Below, in pieces: positions 18,410-25,944 of a DNA stretch of 64,000 nucleotides (position 1 is the first letter of the stretch; each line of letters starts with the position of its first letter). The position numbers and the translations under genes were made by a program. Origin of the DNA: Rhodothermales bacterium (GTDB lineage: Bacteria; Bacteroidota; Rhodothermia; Rhodothermales; JAHQVL01); assembly GCA_041391505.1 (NCBI GenBank), contig JAWKNW010000011.1, positions 62,001-126,000 on the forward strand, in the 5' to 3' direction. The notes beneath the pieces are model-generated. The model saw only the letters and a program-made list of their open reading frames with translations, was not told where the DNA came from and ran no database searches.

Positions 18410-18853
18410 TCAATTCAGGAAGAGCGAATACAGGAGGTGGAGTGGCCGGGATGGCGGTAGCGGCGGACCGGAATCGAACCAGTTCAGGGCTCGGGAGATG
18501 CGGCTCGCGGCAGGAAGGACATCGAGCGCCGGCGGCAGCACGCCGGCATGAGCGACGCGGCCTGCGGCGTCGCCCACCAGCCGGAACGTCGACGAATCCG
18601 CGGCCTGCATGGCGCAGCACGGATCGGTGGGCCCGGAACAGGGCGGGTCGGTAGCGGGCGGCGTGTCAGGCGCGCCGGTGTGCCCCCGATGCGCCGCGTG
18701 GGCGTCCACCGCGTCTTCCGGGCAGCACGAGGCGACGGACGCCATCTCCGTCATCCGGCAGACATGCTGGACCGAAGGGAGCAGGCTCGCGCCGAGCAGG
18801 ATCAGCGCGATGAGACGCGTGGACAGGCGGTATGCGTGCCGTGGAGCCGGCAT
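18410..18853 (-). CDS. small Cys/His-rich exported protein heading the copper operon
   Basis: The 147-aa protein has an N-terminal signal or anchor segment (about residues 12-28). Six cysteines follow in a short region, C32, C43, C44, C72, C79 and C80, with nearby Met and His residues (HVCRMTEM, CCPEDAVDAHAAHRGH). This composition suggests periplasmic metal binding. Its place directly upstream of the efflux genes on the same strand supports a copper sensor, sink or chaperone role. That role is inference, as no named family was recognised. Confidence 0.65.
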   Translation of the reverse strand: MPAPRHAYRLSTRLIALILLGASLLPSVQHVCRMTEMASVASCCPEDAVDAHAAHRGHTGAPDTPPATDPPCSGPTDPCCAMQAADSSTFRLVGDAAGRVAHAGVLPPALDVLPAASRISRALNWFDSGPPLPPSRPLHLLYSLFLN

Positions 18854-18916
18854 GGAGGCAGGTATCTGGATGGATCGTGTGATGTGTTACCGGTCGGCCC
18901 AATTGAGGTTCCGGCG

Positions 18917-18972
18917 GCATCCGGTTTCCCGCATCCCGTATCCCCGTATTGCATCCCGCCTCCTCCATCCCG
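18917..18972. repeat. single C-rich arm of the GGATGC-type repeat family
   Basis: Successive degenerate units (TTCCCGCATCCCGTATCCCC, then GTATTGCATCCCGCC and CTCCATCCCG) fill the divergent gap between the copper operon and the B3/B4-domain gene. No G-rich partner arm was seen within about 100 bases. Confidence 0.55.
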
Positions 18973-19010
18973 AACTTTTACGCATGGCCCCCTGCAGAAC
19001 CCGCGCGCCT

Positions 19011-19640
19011 ATGGTAACGATAGACCCCTACCCCGATCTCCACCCGGCCGTCTTTTCGACCGAGTGGCCGCAAGACCTCGGCGCCTTCGAGCGGCAAGGC
19101 TGGCTCGCCGACTTGCTCAAGCTGGAGGCCCCGGCGCCTATCTCCCGTTCGGAAGACGTCCGCGCCCGCGTGCGCGACCTGCTGCGGCACCGGGGGTACA
19201 AGCCGACGGGACGCGGCAAACCGGCTTCCGAGTACCTGCTCAAGGCCGCAGAGGAAGACACCCTGCAGCCGATCAACGTGGCCGTGGATGTCTGCAATGC
19301 CGTGTCGCTCCACAGCGGGCTGCCGATCAGCGTGATCGATCTGGGCAAGGCCAGCGCGCCGTTCCGGATCGGGCCGGGCGAGGCCGGCCAGATCTATGTA
19401 TTCAACGCCTCGGGGCAGGAAATCAACGTCGAAGGCCTGCTGTGCGTCCACGACGCGGCCGGCCCGTGCGCCAATCCGGTCAAGGACGCCCAGCGCACGA
19501 AAACCGACGCCGGCACCGTCAGAACCCTCACCGTGATCTGGGGCGCCGCGTCGCTGGCCACCCAGACGGAGGACGCGCTGGCCTGGTATATGGCGCTGCT
19601 CGGCCGGCTCGGCGCGAAGATGGACATCCATATCGGTTGA
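19011..19640 (+). CDS. B3/B4 tRNA-binding-domain protein
   Basis: The 209-aa protein resembles stand-alone B3/B4 domains related to the editing part of the phenylalanyl-tRNA synthetase beta chain. Supporting segments are NVAVDVCNAVSLHSGLPISV and DLGKA in the middle and WGAASLATQTEDALAWYMALL at the end. Such proteins may deacylate mischarged tRNA, but this is not settled. ATG 19011 is preferred, and an in-frame ATG at 18984 would add nine residues. It is a single gene read away from the copper operon. Confidence 0.75.
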   Translation: MVTIDPYPDLHPAVFSTEWPQDLGAFERQGWLADLLKLEAPAPISRSEDVRARVRDLLRHRGYKPTGRGKPASEYLLKAAEEDTLQPINVAVDVCNAVSLHSGLPISVIDLGKASAPFRIGPGEAGQIYVFNASGQEINVEGLLCVHDAAGPCANPVKDAQRTKTDAGTVRTLTVIWGAASLATQTEDALAWYMALLGRLGAKMDIHIG

Positions 19641-19723
19641 CGTTGTGGCCGGGCGCTGGTAATATCGGGACGCGTCTCGACCCCGTTCACCCCCGAGCGC
19701 ATCCTCAAAAGAGCTAGCTTCCC

Positions 19724-20707
19724 ATGTCGAAATACATCCCCATTCTGGTATTCCTGGGCCTCGCCGCCGGCTGCGCATCGCCCGATGCGCCGGCCGATTC
19801 ACAGGTCGATTCAGGGGCCGACTCCTGGACGCTCGGCCCCTTCGAGAAATACGCCGGCAACCCGATCCTCACCCCGCAGGGCGACACCTGGGAGGCCAAG
19901 GACATCTTCAACCCGGCGGCCTGGACCGACGGCGAAACCATCTATCTCATCTACCGGGCTGAAGACTCCTCCGGCGTCGGGATCTGGAACGGCACCTCAC
20001 GCATCGGCCTGGGCACCAGCACGGACGGCATCCGGTTCGACCGCGAGCCCGATCCGATCTTCGAGCCGTCGGACCCGTGGGAGCTGCCGGGCGGCACCGA
20101 GGATCCGCGCATCGTGCATATCGACGGCACCTATTACCTCACCTACACCGGCTACGACGGGGAAACCGCCCGGCTGGGGATGGCGACATCGACCGACCTC
20201 CACACCTGGACGAAACACGGTCCCCTCTTCCCGGAACGCGGCTGGACGAAGTCCGGCGCCATCCTGCCCGAGCCCATCGACGGCACCTACTGGATGTATT
20301 TCGGCGACACCAACATCTGGGCGGCGCACTCGACCGACCTCCTGCACTGGACCGTGGTCGAGGAGCCGGCCATCAAACCCCGGCCCGGGATGTTCGACAG
20401 CCGGCTCGTCGAGCCCGGCCCGCCGCCCCTGCTGACGGACGACGGCATCCTCCTCATCTACAACAGCGCCGACGAAAACCTGCAGTACGCCGCCGGCCAG
20501 GCGCTCTTCGATCCCCGCAACCCCGCCGTGCTGATCGACCGGACGGACGCGCCCTTCCTGGAAGTCACCAACGAACTCGAAAAATCCGGGCAGATCGCCA
20601 ACGTCGTCTTCGCCGAAGGGCTCGTCGAAAAGAACGGCACCTGGTTTCTCTATTACGGGATGGGCGACTCCGGGATCGGCGTCGCCACCGCCAGGGTATC
20701 CCGGTAG
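19724..20707 (+). CDS. GH130-like five-bladed propeller lipoprotein
   Basis: The 327-aa lipoprotein has the lipobox LAAGC with C17. It carries glycosidase-propeller repeats, including NPILTPQGDTWEAKDIFNPAA, TEDPRIVHIDGTYYLTYTGYDG and LHTWTKHGPLFP, which match GH130 mannosyl phosphorylase/mannosidase-like proteins and related GH43/GH32 folds. Acidic residues in ASTDG- and GTEDPR-type positions are kept. It probably acts on mannosides or other glycans at the cell surface. The exact activity cannot be assigned from sequence alone. Confidence 0.82.
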   Translation: MSKYIPILVFLGLAAGCASPDAPADSQVDSGADSWTLGPFEKYAGNPILTPQGDTWEAKDIFNPAAWTDGETIYLIYRAEDSSGVGIWNGTSRIGLGTSTDGIRFDREPDPIFEPSDPWELPGGTEDPRIVHIDGTYYLTYTGYDGETARLGMATSTDLHTWTKHGPLFPERGWTKSGAILPEPIDGTYWMYFGDTNIWAAHSTDLLHWTVVEEPAIKPRPGMFDSRLVEPGPPPLLTDDGILLIYNSADENLQYAAGQALFDPRNPAVLIDRTDAPFLEVTNELEKSGQIANVVFAEGLVEKNGTWFLYYGMGDSGIGVATARVSR

Positions 20708-20750
20708 ATTTCGCAGCGCAGCATCCGCAACCTCCCAGATCGACAACCCC

Positions 20751-21494
20751 ATGTTATCCCACGCCGAACTCCTCCAGCTCAAACGCTGGAACACCCCCAC
20801 CATCTACAACGGCTGGGAGCAGATCACCCGCCACGATCCCGCCGCGGATGCGTTTAATCTCGACCCCGTGACCGACTTCATGCCGCAGATGGGGCCCATG
20901 GTCGGTTACGCGGTGACGCTCGTCATCGAACCGAGCAACGCCGCGCACAAGCGGGAGAACCCCGGCAATCTGGACGCCTACCGGCGGTATGTGGCCTATG
21001 CGCCCGGTCCCAAGATCATCGTGGTGCAGGACCTCGAGTCGCCCCACATCGCCGGCTCCATGTGGGGCGAGGTCAACGCCAACACCCACCGGGCGCTCGG
21101 GTGCGTCGGGACGATCACGGACGGCGCGATCCGGGACATCGACGAGATGACCAACGCCGGCTTCAAGGCCATCGCCCGCCGGCTGTGCGTGGGGCACGCG
21201 CACGCCTACCCGGTCCGCTGGAACTGCGAGGTGGAGGTCTTCGGCCGCAAAATCAAACCCGGCCAGCTCATCCATGCCGACAAACACGGCTTCCTCGCCG
21301 TGCCGGCGGAAGACGAGGCGCGGCTGCTCGAGGCCGCCGTCTTCATGGATCGCAACGAGTGCAACACGGTCATCCCCGCCGCGCGGGATGTCGCGGGCAA
21401 ATCCACCGACGAGATCCTGGCACAGATGGACGCCGGGCGGAAAGCCTTTCAGGCGGCGGCCAAGGAAGCCTTCGGCAAGAAGGGCGAATGGTGA
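20751..21494 (+). CDS. RraA / HMG-aldolase-family protein
   Basis: The 247-aa protein contains the RraA-fold active-site pattern GxxTDGxxRD (GTITDGAIRD, with D124, R128 and D129). It is preceded by WGEVNANTHRALGC at the usual glycine-rich site. Members are divalent-metal-dependent 4-hydroxy-4-methyl-2-oxoglutarate or oxaloacetate lyases. The name RraA comes from an E. coli RNase E inhibitor in the same fold family. Enzyme activity is more likely than RNase regulation here. It starts 43 bases after the GH130-like gene. Confidence 0.85.
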   Translation: MLSHAELLQLKRWNTPTIYNGWEQITRHDPAADAFNLDPVTDFMPQMGPMVGYAVTLVIEPSNAAHKRENPGNLDAYRRYVAYAPGPKIIVVQDLESPHIAGSMWGEVNANTHRALGCVGTITDGAIRDIDEMTNAGFKAIARRLCVGHAHAYPVRWNCEVEVFGRKIKPGQLIHADKHGFLAVPAEDEARLLEAAVFMDRNECNTVIPAARDVAGKSTDEILAQMDAGRKAFQAAAKEAFGKKGEW

Positions 21495-21576
21495 CCGATA
21501 GACGGGCATAGCGGAACTGGCACCGTGCTTGCGCCGGAGCGATCCTTCGACAGCACGGATCCGTTTATTGCCCGAC

Positions 21577-22077
21577 ATGCGCAGCACGACGACCTATTAC
21601 CCGCGGACGCACAACCTGAAGGAGAGCGTCCTGCGTTACCTGGCGGCTTTCGTCCTCTTTTCGCTCGTCGTGATTCCTTTCTGGAACCGGGGCCCCGTGT
21701 TTCTGGCGCGCCCGGAGAGCTACGGCCGCGCCATGGTCATCAAGGGCGCCGATGCAAACCACCGGCTGGACCGCCGCGGCATCGCCCGGCTCCACCAGTA
21801 CGTCACGCAGGAGTTGCGGCCGGCGTTTAATCCGATCACGATCCTCTATCAGCACCTCCGGTACCGCTATCATCCGGAGGCGTACGAGCTGGTCGTGGGC
21901 GCCGGCGAGATCCCCGAGGCTGACGACCTGCTGCCGGCGACGCGCGAATTCGCGATCTATCAGTCGGGGGACGTCGTCTTCCTCCGCATCGAACCGATCG
22001 GGTTCAACCGGGTCCTCGTCTCCAAAAAATCCGTCCGCGAAGTGGAAGACATGCTCGCGCCGTATATTCTGGACTGA
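21577..22077 (+). CDS. hypothetical protein with one membrane anchor
   Basis: The 166-aa protein has a short N-terminal tail, one membrane helix around residues 20-38 (YLAAFVLFSLVVIPFW) and a soluble domain of about 125 residues. The soluble domain ends KSVREVEDMLAPYILD. ATG 21577 is preferred over the in-frame TTG at 21529. It lies between the RraA-like and Ycf48-like genes, all on the plus strand. No family was recognised. Confidence 0.6.
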   Translation: MRSTTTYYPRTHNLKESVLRYLAAFVLFSLVVIPFWNRGPVFLARPESYGRAMVIKGADANHRLDRRGIARLHQYVTQELRPAFNPITILYQHLRYRYHPEAYELVVGAGEIPEADDLLPATREFAIYQSGDVVFLRIEPIGFNRVLVSKKSVREVEDMLAPYILD

Positions 22078-22098
22078 CGTTCAGCATTCGGTTGTCCC

Positions 22099-23148
22099 AT
22101 GTCCCGCATTCTGCTTGCCTGCGTGGCGTTTGGCGCGCTCTGTGCCGCCTGCACCACGCCCCCGGTATTGCCCACCACGACACCCCAACCCAGCGGCGCC
22201 AGCGCGCTCTTCATCGGCCTCAGCCCCGTATCCGACCGCGTCGTGTGGCTCAGCGGAACGGGCGGCACCTTCGCCCGAACGACGGACGGCGGCGCCACCT
22301 GGCAGACGGGCGTTGTGCCCGGCGCCGATTCCCTCCAGTTTCGTGACGTCCACGGCGTGGACGCGCAGACGGCGTACCTCCTCAGCATCGGCAACGGCGA
22401 CGACTCCCGCATCTACAAGACGACGGATGGCGGCGCCACCTGGAAGTTGCAGTTCACCAACCCCGAACCCGCCGGCTTTCTGGACTGCATGGATTTCTGG
22501 GATGCCCAACACGGCATCGCCTTCAGCGACTCCATCGAGGGGGAATTTTACCTGATCGTGACCGACGACGGTGAGACCTGGCGACGGATTCCGCCGTCGA
22601 GCCTGCCCGGCGCCCTGCCCGGCGAGGGCAGCTTCGCGGCCAGCGGCACGTGCGTCCGCACGGTCGGCGACCAGGCGGCGATCATCGGCACGGGCGCCGG
22701 CGGCGCGGCGCGCGTCCTGCGCACCGACGACCGCGGCAAGACGTGGCGCATCACCGAGACCCCCGTCGTCCACGATTCGCCGGCCGCCGGGCTGGCCTCC
22801 GTCGAACTGCTGGACGGCCGCCAGGGGGTAGCCGCCGGCGGCGACATGGCCGCGCCGGATGCCTCCCAGAAGAACATCGCCGTCACGACCGACGGCGGCG
22901 ACACCTGGAACCTCGCCACCCCGCCTCCGTTTGCCGGCGCGATCTACGGCATCGCCTTCGCCCCGGGCAGACCCACCCCCACGCTCGTCGCCGCCGGCCC
23001 GAAGGGGCTGGCCGTTACGCTCGACCTCGCCCACACGTGGACGCTGCTCGACTCCCTGAATTACTGGACCGTCGGCTTCGCCCCATCCGGCGAAGGCTGG
23101 GCGGCCGGCATGCAGGGCCGCGTCGTCCGCATCGATTTCCCCAACTGA
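22099..23148 (+). CDS. Ycf48/BNR-repeat-like propeller lipoprotein
   Basis: The 349-aa lipoprotein (lipobox LCAAC, C18) has several Asp-box/BNR-type repeats such as TTDGGATWQTG, TTDGGATWKLQ, TDDGETWRR, TDDRGKTWR and TTDGGDTWN. These form a seven-bladed propeller as in Ycf48/HCF136 and sialidase-like proteins. Outside phototrophs such proteins are common surface lipoproteins of unknown role. The start places the signal peptide correctly. It is followed 48 bases later by terC. Confidence 0.82.
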   Translation: MSRILLACVAFGALCAACTTPPVLPTTTPQPSGASALFIGLSPVSDRVVWLSGTGGTFARTTDGGATWQTGVVPGADSLQFRDVHGVDAQTAYLLSIGNGDDSRIYKTTDGGATWKLQFTNPEPAGFLDCMDFWDAQHGIAFSDSIEGEFYLIVTDDGETWRRIPPSSLPGALPGEGSFAASGTCVRTVGDQAAIIGTGAGGAARVLRTDDRGKTWRITETPVVHDSPAAGLASVELLDGRQGVAAGGDMAAPDASQKNIAVTTDGGDTWNLATPPPFAGAIYGIAFAPGRPTPTLVAAGPKGLAVTLDLAHTWTLLDSLNYWTVGFAPSGEGWAAGMQGRVVRIDFPN

Positions 23149-23196
23149 CGGCGCACCGTCCGGCTCCCCTCTCCATCTTCCCCGTACCTCGTTCCC

Positions 23197-23976
23197 ATGG
23201 AATGGCTTTCCTCTCCCGAGGCGTGGATCGCGCTCGTCACGTTGACCGCGCTCGAGCTCGTGCTCGGGATCGACAACATCATCTTCATCTCGATCCTGGC
23301 CGGCAAGCTGCCGCCGGATCAGCGCAACCGGGCGCGACTCGTCGGCCTCGGGCTGGCGATGATTTCTCGCCTCGCGCTCCTGTTTTCGCTGGCCTGGGTG
23401 ATCCAGCTGACGGCCCCCTGGTTCACCGTGCTCGGCAATGAAATTTCCGGGCGCGACTTCATCCTCATCGTGGGCGGCTTTTTCCTGATCGCGAAGAGCA
23501 CGCACGAGATCCACCAGAAGCTGGAAGGCGACGAGGCCGAGCTGTCGGTGGCCCGGGCCCCTTCGTTTCAGAGCGTGATCATCCAGATCATGCTGCTCGA
23601 CGTGGTCTTTTCGCTGGATTCCGTCATCACGGCCGTCGGCATGGTGAGCGAGGTCGGGATCATGGTGACGGCCGTCGTCATCGCCGTGGGCTTCATGATG
23701 CTGTTTGCGAAGCGCATCGGCGACTTCGTCGAGCGCCGGCCGACCATCAAGATCCTGGCGCTCTCGTTCCTGCTTCTCATCGGCTTCACCCTGATCGCGG
23801 ACGGACTGGACCACCACGTGCCCAAAGGCTACATCTACACCGCGATGGGCTTCTCGGTCTTCGTGGAAATGATCAATCTGCGTGTGCGCAAGAAGAAGCC
23901 GGCGGTGGAACCCGTCAGGCTGCGCGAACCCTACGTGCGCCACGGGAGCGCGGACGTTTCAGAAGGGGATCGGTAG
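23197..23976 (+). CDS. TerC-family membrane protein
   Basis: The 259-aa integral membrane protein has the two TerC signature segments: ELVLGIDNIIFISIL near residues 20-34 and LLDVVFSLDSVITAVGMV near 132-150. Both acidic motifs lie in membrane helices. TerC proteins are linked to tellurite resistance and, more generally, to metal (manganese, calcium) efflux into or out of the periplasm. No other ter genes are nearby, so metal homeostasis is the better guess. Confidence 0.9.
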   Translation: MEWLSSPEAWIALVTLTALELVLGIDNIIFISILAGKLPPDQRNRARLVGLGLAMISRLALLFSLAWVIQLTAPWFTVLGNEISGRDFILIVGGFFLIAKSTHEIHQKLEGDEAELSVARAPSFQSVIIQIMLLDVVFSLDSVITAVGMVSEVGIMVTAVVIAVGFMMLFAKRIGDFVERRPTIKILALSFLLLIGFTLIADGLDHHVPKGYIYTAMGFSVFVEMINLRVRKKKPAVEPVRLREPYVRHGSADVSEGDR

Positions 23977-24090
23977 TAGGAGTGTGGGTGAGCTTGAGCT
24001 TGCCCCGAAAAAGTGGCGTTCTGGAAAAGCACTGCCTGGAAGTCAAACCGTATCCTCATACCCCCAGGCTCCCAAACTCCCACACCCATC
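23977..24090. repeat. inverted pair of GTGTGGGAG-type degenerate repeat arms
   Basis: The left arm (23977-24003) contains GGAGTGTGGGTGAGC. The right arm (24051-24090) contains GGCTCCCAAACTCCCACACC. The arms are imperfect reverse complements around a loop of about 47 bases. The element fills the gap between the convergent terC and the small hypothetical gene. Its architecture equals the GGATGC and GGTTCAAGG elements, with a third unit sequence. Confidence 0.55.
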
Positions 24091-24535
24091 AAGCCTCCCC
24101 TTCCTTCTTCTCCTCCTTGCCCTCGCCTTTCTTGCGCATCGCCGCCCAGGCGTCGAGGTTTTCACGGATGAATTCCCCGAAGTCTTCGATGTCCTTGGCG
24201 GACTGGCGCCAGAACTCCTTGAACGAGCCGGTATCGAACGCGGCCCCGTAGATGCGCTCCCATTTGGAGCCGTGAGACACCTCATCCTCGTAAAACGCGG
24301 CGAGCTGCCGGCACGCCATCGCCACCACCGTCAGGTTGGCGTCGTCGCCGAGGGGCTCGAACACGCCGGCCGCCGCTTCGTCCAGTTCGGTGAGCCGCTC
24401 CAGCACCTTGTTGTGCTGTTTGATGCAGAAGGCGACGCTGTCCGCATCGCCGCCGGCCCAGGCCGCCTGTTGCGCCATCCGCGCGGTGCGACGCAGCACG
24501 TTGACCAGTTTGGCGATCTCTTGCGCACGTTCCAT
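24089..24535 (-). CDS. hypothetical protein A of the second sigma operon
   Basis: The 148-aa protein is predicted to be mainly helical and soluble, with a Lys/Glu-rich tail. Residues about 30-75 (FCIKQHNKVLERL, then VFEPLG and VVAMACRQLAAFY) match the neighbouring 106-aa protein (HCVRQYNQVLAQV, GFAPLD, VVRMRGRDLLVQL). The two are therefore probably paralogs. It lies 35 bases after that gene and presumably shares its operon with the ECF sigma gene. No known family was recognised. Confidence 0.65.
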   Translation of the reverse strand: MERAQEIAKLVNVLRRTARMAQQAAWAGGDADSVAFCIKQHNKVLERLTELDEAAAGVFEPLGDDANLTVVAMACRQLAAFYEDEVSHGSKWERIYGAAFDTGSFKEFWRQSAKDIEDFGEFIRENLDAWAAMRKKGEGKEEKKEGEA

Positions 24536-24570
24536 GTCGTTATACCGAATGAAGGAGAAGGGGATGTGGA

Positions 24571-24891
24571 TCAGCAGCAGACGAGACGGTCGCCCGGCGA
24601 GAAGATCCGGTCGAGCCAGGCGCCGAGCCAGTCCGACGAGCGGGTCGAGCTGAGCTGCACGAGGAGATCGCGGCCACGCATGCGGACGACGCCAGCGCCG
24701 GCGGAAAGGTCGAGCGGGGCGAAGCCGGCGGTCAGATCCGGCTCCAGCTTGCGGACTTGCGCGAGCACCTGGTTATACTGCCGGACGCAATGATGCTGGA
24801 CGGCGTCGTCGGCGTCGCAGAGCAGGGCGAAGCCGGCGTCGCTTACCAGTTGCGCGAGGACGCGGGCGAGGCGATCTAACGGGTCGGTCAT
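24571..24891 (-). CDS. hypothetical protein B of the second sigma operon
   Basis: The 106-aa protein starts at ATG 24891, whose bases overlap the sigma-gene stop (ATGA overlap). This suggests translational coupling. It shares the C-x-x-Q-x-N-x-VL and FxPL patterns with the next gene product. Tight coupling to an ECF sigma suggests a regulator, but no membrane helix and no zinc anti-sigma motif are present. Its function is unknown. Confidence 0.7.
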   Translation of the reverse strand: MTDPLDRLARVLAQLVSDAGFALLCDADDAVQHHCVRQYNQVLAQVRKLEPDLTAGFAPLDLSAGAGVVRMRGRDLLVQLSSTRSSDWLGAWLDRIFSPGDRLVCC

Positions 24892-25457
24892 GACAGGTCT
24901 GGGTCGAGTCGGTCGAGCGCGTCCCGGAGCAGGGTCCGGCCCCGGTGCACGCGCCATTTAACGGTTGAAAGCGGGATGTCGAGAAACGCGGCGATGCGTT
25001 TGATCGGCATGTCGTCGAGGTAACGCAACCGGAGCGTCTCGGCGTATTCCGCCGGCACGTCGCGCAAGGCGCGGCGAAGCTGTTCGCGGTCTTCGTCGAG
25101 CACCGGCCGCGGGGCGACGAAGACGCCGAGCTGGTCGAGCAGAAACAGGTCGAGTTCGACTCGCTGCCCGGCGCGTTGCCCCGACTGCCGTCGAAACCGG
25201 AAGGCCCGGTTTCGGGCGATCGCGCGGAGCCAGCCGCCGAAACGGGATGGATCGTCGATCGAGGGCAGCGCCCGGAAGGCGAGCAGCAACGCATCCTGCG
25301 CGATGTCTTCGGCGAACGCCGGCCCGACGATGTCGTCGGCCAGCCGCAGCACCGCCGGCCGGTACCGGAAGGCGAGTTCGTCGAAGGCTTCCAGGTCGCC
25401 CAGGATCGCCGCGACGACCAGCACCTCATCCGGAGTTTCTTGCCGGCTCGCGCCCAT
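24888..25457 (-). CDS. ECF-type RNA polymerase sigma-70 factor
   Basis: The 189-aa protein shows region 2 (AFDELAFRYRPAVLRLADDIV, then AEDIAQDALLLAFRAL and GWLRAIARNRAF) and region 4 (VPAEYAETLRLRYLDDMPIKRI, then FLDIPLSTVKWRVHRGR). ATG 25457 is preferred over an in-frame TTG at 25484. It is followed by two small related genes with an ATGA overlap. The leader has AAAAGTTA at 25511-25518, read AACTTTT on the coding strand, a possible ECF -35 about 55 bases upstream. Confidence 0.9.
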   Translation of the reverse strand: MGASRQETPDEVLVVAAILGDLEAFDELAFRYRPAVLRLADDIVGPAFAEDIAQDALLLAFRALPSIDDPSRFGGWLRAIARNRAFRFRRQSGQRAGQRVELDLFLLDQLGVFVAPRPVLDEDREQLRRALRDVPAEYAETLRLRYLDDMPIKRIAAFLDIPLSTVKWRVHRGRTLLRDALDRLDPDLS

Positions 25458-25944
25458 CCGATCCTCAGGCTCTCTTACATCCAACTACCAACAAGAGTCG
25501 GCCCGAGGACGAAAAGTTAGCGGACCCCGAAAAAAAACCGTGAGAGGCCAATTCGGAGGGGCCGGCCGGCGCTTTCGCCGCGCCTCCCAACGGGCCTCGA
25601 CGGGCGTCACGCGGGGGCTCCGCGTCATCTCGCATTTTCATGATTTTCAATGACTTATCCAGGGCGCTCTACCTTAAATCTTCCGCTAATATTGGCGCAA
25701 GCGGGCTACCCCGCATTCATTATTGCTACGTTTCGCCTATTTTAGGGTCCATTCCTGAAGAACATATGCCGGGAGGCCGCCTTTCCGCACCACACCCGAC
25801 CGCAGGCGATCCGCGCAGGGGTGTACGGTACGCGTAGTACGGAAGATGCGCCCGATCGCCGCCGGCACCCATGCCCCACACGCGTAGCAACCCTACGATT
25901 CCGCGCTGCGTTCTCCGTTTTTTCCTGGTGATCCGACACATTCT
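25458..25944. other. 487-base divergent intergenic region
   Basis: The segment separates the minus-strand sigma operon from the large plus-strand synthase. An AT-rich stretch at about 25630-25750 stands out from the GC-rich surroundings and is the best place for the promoter of the synthase. No convincing ORF, RNA gene or repeat was seen. Confidence 0.4.

Noticed and set aside
22081..23943. 620-aa minus-strand open frame opposite the Ycf48-like and terC genes
   Set aside because: It is antisense to two well-supported genes, is rich in Asp, Arg and His as such shadows are, and has no domain.
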